DNA from: Nanobdellota archaeon
Lineage (GTDB): Archaea > Nanobdellota > Nanobdellia > Pacearchaeales > GW2011-AR1
Assembly (NCBI GenBank): GCA_023397215.1
Contig: JAEWUG010000044.1
Coordinates: forward strand, 1-18,912
Length of the DNA stretch: 18,912 nt
Direction of reading: 5' to 3'
The translations under genes and the position numbers were made by a program. Below, in pieces: positions 1 through 7,994 of the stretch (position 1 is the first letter of the stretch; each line of letters begins with the position of its first letter). The notes beneath the pieces are model-generated. The model searched no databases. It saw only the letters and a list, made by a program, of their open reading frames with translations, and had not been told where the DNA came from.

Positions 1-113
1 ATTGCATATGGATGTATTAATTTTTCGAATGTAATATTTAATGCAATAGAAACAGTTGATAAAACAATTGCTATAATTAAAAGAGATATAATAATCATCT
101 GCTTTTTATCCAT
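1..113 (-). CDS. N-terminal part of a small membrane or secreted protein (partial)
   Basis: On the reverse strand an ATG at 113 opens a frame with no stop to the window edge, giving 37 residues that begin MDKKQMIIISLLIIAIVLS. Three lysines or glutamine are followed by a hydrophobic stretch of about 20 residues, which is the shape of a signal peptide or N-terminal membrane anchor, then NITFEKLIHPYA. A TATA-like box lies about 25 bases upstream of the ATG, so the start is well placed for a leaderless transcript. The gene is divergent from the surface-protein array. The rest is outside the window and the function cannot be assigned. Confidence 0.65.
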   Translation of the reverse strand, partial: MDKKQMIIISLLIIAIVLSTVSIALNITFEKLIHPYA

Positions 114-133
114 GTTAATTCTATAATAAAATT

Positions 134-143
134 ATTTATAAAG
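134..143 (-). promoter_or_regulatory. TATA-like box for the leftward gene
   Basis: Read on the reverse strand the site is CTTTATAAAT. Its centre is about 25 bases from the ATG at 113, the usual archaeal TATA-to-start-site distance. This implies a transcript starting at or next to the start codon. Seen in sequence; function inferred. Confidence 0.5.
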
Positions 144-167
144 ATTTGTATTTTTTTATAATAAGTA

Positions 168-178
168 AAATATAAAAA
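168..178 (+). promoter_or_regulatory. TATA-like box for the surface-protein array
   Basis: The motif AAATATAAAAA sits about 27 bases before the ATG at 200, with no Shine-Dalgarno sequence between them. This fits an archaeal promoter giving a leaderless mRNA. The 114-199 gap also holds the opposite-facing box at 134-143, so it is a divergent promoter region. Confidence 0.5.
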
Positions 179-199
179 GGATTTTTCCTATTTTGAGAT

Positions 200-1312
200 A
201 TGAAAAGATTTATTATATTAATATTTTTATTTTTATTTTATATTCAATTTAATTTAGGAGCTAATGCAGTTATGCCTTCATCATATGATGTTAATTTTAA
301 ACCTAATCTTATTGAAGAATATATTTTTAATTTTTTATTAGATGATTTAGATAATTCTGAAATTTATGTTAGTGGTAGTTTAAGTGAATATGTTGAAGTT
401 ATTGAAAATAAAAAAAGTTTTGGCAGATTTTTAGTTAAAATTCGTTTAACATTTCCTGAAAGAGTAGATGAAGTAGGTTTACAAAAAATAAGAATTGGAA
501 TTAGACAAAAGGAGGATTCACCTCAAGGAATTGCACTTCTTTCAGATGTTGGAGGTATAATTCGAGTTAGAATTCCTTATCCTGATAAATATGCTGAAGG
601 TGAATTAGAAGTAAATAATGCTAATGCTGGTGAAGATGTTGAATATAAATTCACTGTTTATAGTCGGGGAGAAAAAGATATTTTGATTAAACCATTAGTC
701 AAAATTTTAAATTCTGAAAATGAAATAGTTAGATCTTTTTATTTAGACGAAAGAAAAGTTAAATCAGCTGAACAAACAATTTATGAAGAAACCTTAAATT
801 CAATTGGAGTTCTTCCAGGAGATTATAATTTAACAATTTCTTTAGAATATGGAGAAGGATTAATTACAACTATTTCTAAAATATTTAGAATTGGTGAATT
901 AAAAACAAAATTAATTAATTATACTTCTTTTGTAGAAAGGGAAAAGGTTCAAAGATTTAATGTTCAAATAGAAAGCTTGTGGAATGATGAAATTAGTAGT
1001 GTTTATGTTAATGGTAGTGTTTTAAATTATAGTTTTATTGAATTTAGAACTCCAACTGTTTCTCTAAATCCTTGGCAAGTAATGCAATTAGTTGGTTTTT
1101 TAGACACTAATGGAATTGAAGGAGATTCTTTTAAAATGCAGATTGATATTAATTATGCAAACAAAACAACAAGCGAAATTGTAGAAGTGTTTTTTATTAA
1201 TGAAACTAATTGGACTTTAATAATTAGTTTAAGTGTTGGATTTTTAATCTTAATTTTGTTGATTGTAATATTTATATTATCAAAAAAAAATAAAAAGGTT
1301 AATTCAAAATGA
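200..1312 (+). CDS. Membrane-anchored Ig-like surface protein, 370 aa
   Basis: A signal peptide covers residues 1-23 (Lys2-Arg3, a Phe/Leu/Ile core, then GANA). About 310 extracellular residues, rich in beta strands, follow. One C-terminal membrane helix lies near 339-361, and the tail is lysine-rich (SKKNKKVNSK). Three beta-sandwich units can be guessed: about 24-135, ending in the phrase RVRIPYPDKYAE; 136-233, opening with ELEVNNANAGEDVEYKF; and 235-337, opening with TKLINYTSFVEREK. This layout (signal, Ig-like domains, C-terminal helix, basic tail) resembles archaeal NEW3/CARDB-type surface proteins and, by architecture only, the WxLIP/DUF916 family. The role is probably structural, outside the cell. 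The stop overlaps the next start by four bases (ATGA), so the two genes are translationally coupled. Confidence 0.75.
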   Translation: MKRFIILIFLFLFYIQFNLGANAVMPSSYDVNFKPNLIEEYIFNFLLDDLDNSEIYVSGSLSEYVEVIENKKSFGRFLVKIRLTFPERVDEVGLQKIRIGIRQKEDSPQGIALLSDVGGIIRVRIPYPDKYAEGELEVNNANAGEDVEYKFTVYSRGEKDILIKPLVKILNSENEIVRSFYLDERKVKSAEQTIYEETLNSIGVLPGDYNLTISLEYGEGLITTISKIFRIGELKTKLINYTSFVEREKVQRFNVQIESLWNDEISSVYVNGSVLNYSFIEFRTPTVSLNPWQVMQLVGFLDTNGIEGDSFKMQIDINYANKTTSEIVEVFFINETNWTLIISLSVGFLILILLIVIFILSKKNKKVNSK

Positions 1313-1734
1313 TTAGAAAAGTGAAATTAAATTTTTATAATATTGTTTATCTACTTTTTTTTATTATAATTATTTTGTTTTTGATTGATTTTTTTATTCA
1401 ACAGAATAAATCTTTTGAAGAAATTAATATTGATCTAAAAGTAGAGGTTGGGCAAGATATAGGCATAATTATTAATGATAGTATTGTTGATTTTGGAATT
1501 TTACCTAGGGGTTTAAATTCAAACAAAAAAGTTATTTTATATAATGATTTTAATTTTCCTGTAAAAGTTAAAGCATTTGTTAATGGGAATATTAGTGATT
1601 ATATCTTTGGGGAAAGTGAAGTATTTTTATTAAGTAATTCACAAGAAGTTTATAATATTGAACTCTATTTACCAGAAGATATGGAAAAATCAATATATAC
1701 AGGTAATCTTCTATTTAAATTTTATAAATTTTAG
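1309..1734 (+). CDS. Small N-terminally anchored beta-sandwich protein, 141 aa
   Basis: The N-terminus has a short basic head (MIRKVK) and a membrane helix near residues 12-30 (IVYLLFFIIIILFLIDFF). The rest, about 100 residues, looks like one Ig-like or ASH-type beta sandwich: VDFGILPRGL, then KKVILYNDFNFPVKVKAF, ending YTGNLLFKFYKF. The pattern of a domain that fixes a baseline (DFGIL), lists a strand pair and ends in Y.G.L.F is typical of small extracytoplasmic Ig folds. It overlaps the 370-residue gene by four bases and has a weak AAGGTT eight bases before its ATG. It is probably a partner of that protein. No specific family was recognised. Confidence 0.7.
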   Translation: MIRKVKLNFYNIVYLLFFIIIILFLIDFFIQQNKSFEEINIDLKVEVGQDIGIIINDSIVDFGILPRGLNSNKKVILYNDFNFPVKVKAFVNGNISDYIFGESEVFLLSNSQEVYNIELYLPEDMEKSIYTGNLLFKFYKF

Positions 1735-1749
1735 TTTTTTAGGGAAGGT

Positions 1750-1760
1750 TTTTATATTTA
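1750..1760 (+). promoter_or_regulatory. TATA-like box before the 690-residue protein gene
   Basis: TTTTATATTTA is preceded by a purine-rich AGGGAAGG that could serve as a BRE, and its centre is 24 bases before the ATG at 1779. T-runs at 1735-1740 and 1761-1773 could end transcripts of the two upstream genes. A leaderless internal promoter is plausible; there is no ribosome-binding site. Confidence 0.4.
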
Positions 1761-1778
1761 TTTTTTCTTTTTTAATCT

Positions 1779-3851
1779 ATGAATAAGAAAAGAATAATAT
1801 ATTTTTTATTGTTATTTAGTTTTATAGCAATTGGTTTTATTAATATTGTTATGATTGCTTCTTTATTAGGTAATGAATTTATTACAGGTTATTATAGCCA
1901 AACTTCTACTGGAGGAGTTTATGTAAGAATTGTTAAACCTATTAATATTACAATTCATAGTCCTATTAATAACTGGACTTATTCATTTAATGTTGCAGAT
2001 GGTATAGAGTTTGAGAATAATTTATATTATCCTATTGAATTAAGAGTTAGTGCCGATGAACCTGTTAGTAATTGGCAATATTCAATTTATAATAATAATA
2101 ATTTAATTGAAGAAAAAATTCCTTTTAGTCCAAATTCTACTCTTTTTTTTAGGCAAGGAATAAATAAAATTATTATTTATGCAACAAATGATCCTGGTGT
2201 TTGGTTTGAAGCTGTTTCAGAATTTGAAATTACAGTTGGCGAATCTGTTCCAATATTGATAACTGAAGATGAGTTCTTTTTATGTGAGGGTTCTTTTTTT
2301 CGGAGAGATATTTCTGCAATAGATTATGATCAAAACATTGTTGAGTTTGGAATTCAACCAGATAGTCCAATTTTTGTTGAAACTTATTCTAGTAGACAAG
2401 ATGGTATATTTTATTATGGTTCTATTTATACAAGTTATATCCAAAAGATGATGGTTAATACAACTCTTCCTAGGCTTCTTTATGTTTATGATGAAGATGA
2501 ATTTCATGCTAGTAAATCTGTTTATTTTCATGTTTTAGAAGTTAATAGAATTCCTGAATATGATAGACTTGGTGTCTATAAACTTTGGACAAAAGGAAAA
2601 GATCACTTATTTAATAAAACATGGTTTGTTTATGATATTGAAGATGGTTTTTTAACTGATGGATTTATTGAAACAAGTATTAGTTATATGAATGGTAGTT
2701 CTTTTGATTTATTTGAATTAAGTCCTAATGGAAGTATGTTTTATGAAATCACTAATGATAGTGTGAAAGGAATTTATAATTTAACTTTATGTGCAAAAGA
2801 TAGACCTTTATTGAATCTTCATCCAGATTTAGAAGTTCATTGTGGTGTTAATGGTTCTTCAAATATTGTTTGTGAAAATCTTTATTTGACAATAAGTGAC
2901 GAAAATAGGCCTGTTAAAATTCTTGAAGCAAATCCAATAAAAAATCCAGAAATTATTCCTTGGAATGCAACTAATATAACTAGCTTTTGGATTTTAGCAG
3001 AAGATTTTGATGGAGATATTTTAGAATATAATTTTAGCCATGGAGATAAAGAAATATATTATAATATTACTAATTCTTATGATTTAGATTATAGATATTT
3101 GATTAATTTTAGTTATGATTTTGGTTGTGGAATTTATGGTTTACAAAATATTACTTTTAATATTAGTGATGGTTTAAATTTTGATTCTGTTAGTTGGACA
3201 TTTAATGTAAATGGTTATGCTTGTGCTGAAGAAGTTGTTAGCCCTCCAGGGGGAGGAGGAAATGTTCCTTTATGGTGTCTTGAAAAGTGGGGATGTAATT
3301 CATGGAGTGTTTGTCAAGATGTTGAATCTTCTTTTAAATTAGGAATTATTAATACTGATGAATATTATAATTATAAAGATAAATGTATTCAATTAGGATA
3401 TAAAGATGGTCGTTGTGGCTTCCAGACTAGAGTCTGTGATGATTTAAATGGTTGTAATAATTCAGAATATAGAATTCCTAAACCTTTCTTAACTCAAGTT
3501 TGTTATTTTTCTATGAATCCTAATTGTTTTGATGGAATTAAGAATTGTCATGATGAAAGTTGTGAAACAGGAATAGATTGTGGTGGTCCTTGTAATGCTT
3601 GTCCTACATGTAGTGATAAAATCCAAAATCAAGGAGAAGAAGGAATAGATTGTGGTGGTCCCTGTCCATTTGTATGTGAAAAAGAAACTCCTTTATTTAT
3701 TAGTTTATTTATCATTTCATTATTATTATTGTTGTTAATCTTAATTATATTTATAATTAATAGAATAATTAAGTTAATTAAAGGAAAGAACTTAACTAGA
3801 GAAGATAAAAGGTCTCTTAGAATTAAACGTTTAATGCAACAAAAAATTTAA
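1779..3851 (+). CDS. Large membrane-anchored surface protein with Cys-rich stalk, 690 aa
   Basis: Residues 1-30 form a signal peptide or anchor. The motif FITGYY follows at about 34-39. Next come several Ig/cadherin-like beta domains with many N-x-S/T sequons (about 45-480), then a Pro-Gly hinge (SPPGGGG). A Cys-rich stalk follows: a WxxW-type unit resembling a thrombospondin-1 repeat (CLEKWGCNSWSVC) and two copies of a C-D-x-I-x-N...G-I-D-C-G-G-P-C unit. A C-terminal helix lies near 639-661, with a basic cytoplasmic tail that ends KRLMQQKI. Such Cys-rich juxtamembrane stalks recur in DPANN archaeal surface proteins; disulfide bonding outside the cell is inferred. The next ATG follows its stop after one base, so the two genes are surely co-transcribed. 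It is probably an envelope or adhesion protein; the exact role is unknown. Confidence 0.75.
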   Translation: MNKKRIIYFLLLFSFIAIGFINIVMIASLLGNEFITGYYSQTSTGGVYVRIVKPINITIHSPINNWTYSFNVADGIEFENNLYYPIELRVSADEPVSNWQYSIYNNNNLIEEKIPFSPNSTLFFRQGINKIIIYATNDPGVWFEAVSEFEITVGESVPILITEDEFFLCEGSFFRRDISAIDYDQNIVEFGIQPDSPIFVETYSSRQDGIFYYGSIYTSYIQKMMVNTTLPRLLYVYDEDEFHASKSVYFHVLEVNRIPEYDRLGVYKLWTKGKDHLFNKTWFVYDIEDGFLTDGFIETSISYMNGSSFDLFELSPNGSMFYEITNDSVKGIYNLTLCAKDRPLLNLHPDLEVHCGVNGSSNIVCENLYLTISDENRPVKILEANPIKNPEIIPWNATNITSFWILAEDFDGDILEYNFSHGDKEIYYNITNSYDLDYRYLINFSYDFGCGIYGLQNITFNISDGLNFDSVSWTFNVNGYACAEEVVSPPGGGGNVPLWCLEKWGCNSWSVCQDVESSFKLGIINTDEYYNYKDKCIQLGYKDGRCGFQTRVCDDLNGCNNSEYRIPKPFLTQVCYFSMNPNCFDGIKNCHDESCETGIDCGGPCNACPTCSDKIQNQGEEGIDCGGPCPFVCEKETPLFISLFIISLLLLLLILIIFIINRIIKLIKGKNLTREDKRSLRIKRLMQQKI
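3570..3665 (+). repeat. Duplicated G-I-D-C-G-G-P-C unit in the Cys-rich stalk
   Basis: Bases 3570-3593 and 3642-3665 are the same 24-base sequence apart from one synonymous change. They lie 72 bases (24 codons) apart and encode GIDCGGPC twice. Each is preceded by a C...I.N...E segment, so this looks like a tandem duplication of one small disulfide-rich module. Confidence 0.7.
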
Positions 3852-3852
3852 T

Positions 3853-6800
3853 ATGAAAAATAAAATAATACTTTTTTTAATTATTTTTTCTTTTTTAGTT
3901 TTTACTTTCTTTTTTGTTAAAGGTGCTGCAATTTTTGGTTCAGGTACTGTTTATAATACTAGTGAACAAGGCGGAAACAATCCTTATTTTTTTAATTTTA
4001 CTAAAAATATTACGTTAGGAGATTATGAAGAGGTAGTTGCATATGCAATTGATGATAGTCAAGAGAGTGAATATATTATGTTAAATAATATTTTATTAGA
4101 ACCTGAAGACATTAGTTCTTGGATTGTTATGAATAATTCTTCTGGTATTCTAAGAATTAATTCAACTAAAGATGATGAAACAGGTTTATTACTTTTGCCT
4201 TTAGCTGTTACTGTTCAATCTGATGTTGGAAGTGATACTCTTAGAAGAATGTATAATTATACTATTTATGCTTTAAATGATATTTTGTATTTCACTAATT
4301 TAAGACCTGATTATACTTATATTTTTCCTACAAATGAATCTACTTTTGAAAGTTATAATATCACTATAGGTGATGAAGAAGAGCATTATCCTTTAAATTA
4401 TACAATTGAATTTACAGATTGTACTTATGCTTTTTGGTTAGATAAGGTTGATGGAGAAGATTGTCAGTTATTTAATTTAACTAATTTAACTGAAGATAAC
4501 ACTTCTCTTTTTTTGGATTATACACCTAATAATTTAGATGTTGGAATTTATAATCTTACAATTAGTGTTCAAGAAGCAGAACATATGTGTCCACATAATT
4601 ATTGTTTGGAAGGTTATGAAGAAAGGCATATTATTTCTCAGGATATAATTATTCAAGTATTGTCTCAATTAGAAGTTGATGTTAGTGATTGTTATAATAA
4701 TGTTTTTGTAGAAGGCCAGTATGATTCTTGTAATATTATTATTAAAACAAGAGATCCTATTGGAGATTTAAAATTAAATAGTAGTGCTAGTTTTGCTAGA
4801 TTCTCTGGAATACCTAGTGATAAAGATTGGTTTTATAGTTATAATGATTCTTATTCTTCTTCAAATTTTTATAAAGAAATTGAAGTTGCATTTATTCCTG
4901 AGAAAAAACATATTGGAAATTGGTCCATTGATTTTGAAGTTTATGATAATACTACTGATGAGAGGAATATTACAAAAATACCTTTGGTTGTTCAAAGAAA
5001 TCCATTATTAAATAGTGTTCCAAATATTTCTGATATTGATTCTGTTTATACTTCTACTGGTAAAGAAGAAAGTGTTTTATTTAGAATTTATGATGATGAT
5101 TTATTGATTGAAGATAGATTAGATGGTTATGATGAAGAATTTGAGATTAATTATCAAGTTATTAATCAAACAAATTTAGAAGATGTTAGTTCTTTATTTG
5201 AAGATTTTGTTGAAATAAATATTATCTATCCTTATCAAGTTCAATTTAATCAATTTAGTTATTTAAGCAGTTTTTTAACTGGAAATGTTATATCTAATTT
5301 TGGTGAAACTGAAAACATCTTTAGTAAGATTATATTATTTTTTAAGAATTTTTTTAAGAATAATTTTTTAACAGGGTATTTTGGTTTTTCTACTTTTGAA
5401 GGGGAAGATATTAAAAATTATTCTATTGTTATTTTCAATATTACTTCTGACTATTATCATGCAGGTAACTACACAATTAATTTAAATATTAGTGATAAAC
5501 AAAATGCATATGATTTGTCTTCATTTGATTTAGAAATTTTTACTAATCAACCTCCTACATGGAATCAATCTTCATATCAATTTAATTTAGTTGTTAATTC
5601 TAGTATAGAAACTACAACTGATAAAATTTTAAATTTAGATTTGAAAAATAATTATGTTTCTGATTTAGATACTTCTGTTGAAAATCTTGTTTTTTCTTAT
5701 GATTCATTAAGAGCTCCTTCATCTTTTAATGTTTCTAGTTTGGGTATTGTAAATTTTATACCTTATAAAACAGATGTTGGTTATTATGAGTTTAATGTAA
5801 CAGCTAATGATGGTTTTCTCCAAAAGAATAGTTTATGGAAAATAAATGTTAGTAACTTAAATAGTCCTCCAGAGATAGATATCATAAGTGAAGGTTACTT
5901 TAAAATTAATCAAGGGTTGTGGAATTCGTCTTCTAATATTGTTATGCTTCAAAATAATAATTTAAGTTTTAATTTTAAAGTTTATGATGATGATATTTTA
6001 ATTAATAATTTAATTTATTTAGAAGAATTAAATTATAATGTTACTATTATCAATAAAACTGAAGTTTATGAACCTATTAATTTAGTATTCTCTAGAATGT
6101 CTTTTTCAGATTTTAATCGTTTTACAACACAAATAAAACCTGGTTTTGTTAATGTTGGTGAATATACTGTTATATTTAATGTTAGTGATAAACAAAACTC
6201 TTTTGATACTTTTGAATTTAATTTAACAATTATAGAAGTAAATTCAGCACCAATTATTAATAATCTAGAGAATAGAACTACGACAATTTTAGATAATTTA
6301 TTTTATTTAGATATTAATGCAACTGATCAAGAGGATGATATTAGAGGTATTAATTTAAATTATTCTCTTACACCTTTAGAAATTGATTCACCACCATTAA
6401 ATTTAGATAATAGAACTGGTCTTATTAATTTTGATTTTAATAAAAACAATAATTATACAGGTATATGGAATTACAATATTAGTGTGCAAGATAGTTTTGG
6501 TGCTATTACTTCTGAATTATTTGAATTAACAGTTCATGGTTTGTTTAATATTAGTTATCCAAATGAAAGTGAAATTTTTAGATTAAAAGAAAATGAAAAT
6601 AAATCTTTTAACTTTTCTTTAGATTATCCAATTGATTTGACTAATTTTTCATATAAATTTTATTTAGATGGTATAGAAAGTTTTTATGATAATGGGACTT
6701 TGAATTTTAATTATACTAATTTTAGTTTAAGAAATAATGGTTCTTTTTTATATAATCAAAGTAATGATGGAAATTTTTCGTTTGTTATTAAACCTAACTT

Positions 6801-7977
6801 TAGTGATGAAGGATATGGTAATTTAACAAATGTTTCTTTATTTATTTTAAATAATAATTTTCCAAGATTAAACTATTCTTTTAATTGGTCTGCAAATGTT
6901 AGTCATAATAATTCTCCATTAACTTTCAATGGAACTATACCTAATGTTGGTCCTGTTAGTGTTGGAAGTGAAGTTAATATTAGTTTAAGAAATTATTTTA
7001 GTGATTATGATTACTTTGATCCTTATTATAATCAAAATATTAATTTTACTCTTAATTTAGTTGAAGGTGGGCCTGGTAATGTTATTTTTTCATCTTATTT
7101 TGATGGTTGGAATTTAGTTTTAAAATCATTAGTTAATGCTCAAGAAGTTGTGAATATTACAGGATATGAATTTAATTCTTCTAATCTACAAATCAACAAT
7201 GTTACAAGTAATTCTTTTAATGTCACGTTTGTGCCTCCTGAAGAAATTGAAAAACAAAAAGATAGTGATGGTAGAGTTATAAGGGATACTGCTGTGAAAC
7301 ATTATGCTCTTAAAATAATTACTCCAGGTAATTTATATGTTAGTAATCAAGATTTTATTGAGTTTAATTTTAGTGTCTTTAATACTGGTATGGTTGATTT
7401 ATATGGGATTGATTTAAGAGGATTAGTTGAATTTAATCATGAATCAACTGGAGATTTAAATATCTCTTTTTCACAAGATTTTATTGATGTTTTGAAAATT
7501 AATGAAAGTAAAGATTATACTGCTAGAATTGATATGGCTACAGAAGCTGTTGGTAGATATGATATTACTTTATTTGGAGATGTTACAACACCAAAGTTTT
7601 CTGATTGGAGTACATTTTATGTAGAAATTCAAGGTTTAGATGAGAGTGAATTAAGTCAATTGATTTTATTTACTGAAAAGTTTGTTAGTGAAAACCCTGA
7701 GTGTTTAGAATTAACAGAACTTTTATTTCAAGCACAAGAATCTTTTAGTAAGGGTGATTTGATTGACTCAGAAAAATTAACTCGTCAAGTTATTAATGCT
7801 TGTGAAGAATCTATTAGTGTGAATGAACAAATAAGATGGAGAGATAATGAAGTTCCTTTAAGTAAATCATTTTTAATCTTTTTTATTGTTAGTCTTATAC
7901 TATTAATTGTATTTTTAATTTTTAATTATTATAATAAGATAAAGTTTAAGAAGTCTAAAAGTGATGAATATATATAA
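3853..7977 (+). CDS. Giant membrane-anchored multi-Ig surface protein, 1374 aa
   Basis: A signal peptide (about 1-24, ending VKGA) is followed by some 1240 extracellular residues of repeated Ig/cadherin-like beta domains full of N-x-S/T sequons. Two domains are clear paralogues, marked by NISDKQNAYD near residue 546 and NVSDKQNSFD near 777. The first carries an extra segment of about 60 residues with two hydrophobic TG motifs (FLTGNV at 474-479, FLTGYF at 505-510). Residues near 1145-1255 look like a NEW3/COG1470-type domain (ALKIITPGNLYVSNQDF...NTGMVDLYGIDLRG). An alpha-helical juxtamembrane region (about 1262-1333, Cys1284 and Cys1317) leads to a membrane helix near 1339-1358 and a basic tail. 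It is probably a major envelope protein and the likely client of the ATPase module encoded just downstream (17-base gap). Confidence 0.75.
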   Translation: MKNKIILFLIIFSFLVFTFFFVKGAAIFGSGTVYNTSEQGGNNPYFFNFTKNITLGDYEEVVAYAIDDSQESEYIMLNNILLEPEDISSWIVMNNSSGILRINSTKDDETGLLLLPLAVTVQSDVGSDTLRRMYNYTIYALNDILYFTNLRPDYTYIFPTNESTFESYNITIGDEEEHYPLNYTIEFTDCTYAFWLDKVDGEDCQLFNLTNLTEDNTSLFLDYTPNNLDVGIYNLTISVQEAEHMCPHNYCLEGYEERHIISQDIIIQVLSQLEVDVSDCYNNVFVEGQYDSCNIIIKTRDPIGDLKLNSSASFARFSGIPSDKDWFYSYNDSYSSSNFYKEIEVAFIPEKKHIGNWSIDFEVYDNTTDERNITKIPLVVQRNPLLNSVPNISDIDSVYTSTGKEESVLFRIYDDDLLIEDRLDGYDEEFEINYQVINQTNLEDVSSLFEDFVEINIIYPYQVQFNQFSYLSSFLTGNVISNFGETENIFSKIILFFKNFFKNNFLTGYFGFSTFEGEDIKNYSIVIFNITSDYYHAGNYTINLNISDKQNAYDLSSFDLEIFTNQPPTWNQSSYQFNLVVNSSIETTTDKILNLDLKNNYVSDLDTSVENLVFSYDSLRAPSSFNVSSLGIVNFIPYKTDVGYYEFNVTANDGFLQKNSLWKINVSNLNSPPEIDIISEGYFKINQGLWNSSSNIVMLQNNNLSFNFKVYDDDILINNLIYLEELNYNVTIINKTEVYEPINLVFSRMSFSDFNRFTTQIKPGFVNVGEYTVIFNVSDKQNSFDTFEFNLTIIEVNSAPIINNLENRTTTILDNLFYLDINATDQEDDIRGINLNYSLTPLEIDSPPLNLDNRTGLINFDFNKNNNYTGIWNYNISVQDSFGAITSELFELTVHGLFNISYPNESEIFRLKENENKSFNFSLDYPIDLTNFSYKFYLDGIESFYDNGTLNFNYTNFSLRNNGSFLYNQSNDGNFSFVIKPNFSDEGYGNLTNVSLFILNNNFPRLNYSFNWSANVSHNNSPLTFNGTIPNVGPVSVGSEVNISLRNYFSDYDYFDPYYNQNINFTLNLVEGGPGNVIFSSYFDGWNLVLKSLVNAQEVVNITGYEFNSSNLQINNVTSNSFNVTFVPPEEIEKQKDSDGRVIRDTAVKHYALKIITPGNLYVSNQDFIEFNFSVFNTGMVDLYGIDLRGLVEFNHESTGDLNISFSQDFIDVLKINESKDYTARIDMATEAVGRYDITLFGDVTTPKFSDWSTFYVEIQGLDESELSQLILFTEKFVSENPECLELTELLFQAQESFSKGDLIDSEKLTRQVINACEESISVNEQIRWRDNEVPLSKSFLIFFIVSLILLIVFLIFNYYNKIKFKKSKSDEYI
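7968..7976 (+). promoter_or_regulatory. Possible TATA-like box before the MoxR gene
   Basis: ATATATATA overlaps the end of the preceding gene, with its centre about 23 bases before the ATG at 7995. There is no clear ribosome-binding site before that ATG. It could supply extra leaderless mRNA for the ATPase module, but in sequence this AT-rich a chance match is likely. Confidence 0.25.
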
Positions 7978-7994
7978 TTAATTTTAAAGAAAAG

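Noticed and set aside
2280..2531. Reverse-strand reading frame of 83 codons, and similar ones at 11226-11528, 13594-13785, 15155-15385 and 17759-17944
   Set aside because: Each lies opposite a long, well-supported gene, has no ribosome-binding site or promoter that I could see, and encodes low-complexity sequence typical of the antisense of AT-rich repeats.
4784..5011. Forward frame of 75 codons inside the 1374-aa gene, and another at 17871-18071
   Set aside because: Both are shifted frames within longer genes and show no start signal or recognisable domain.
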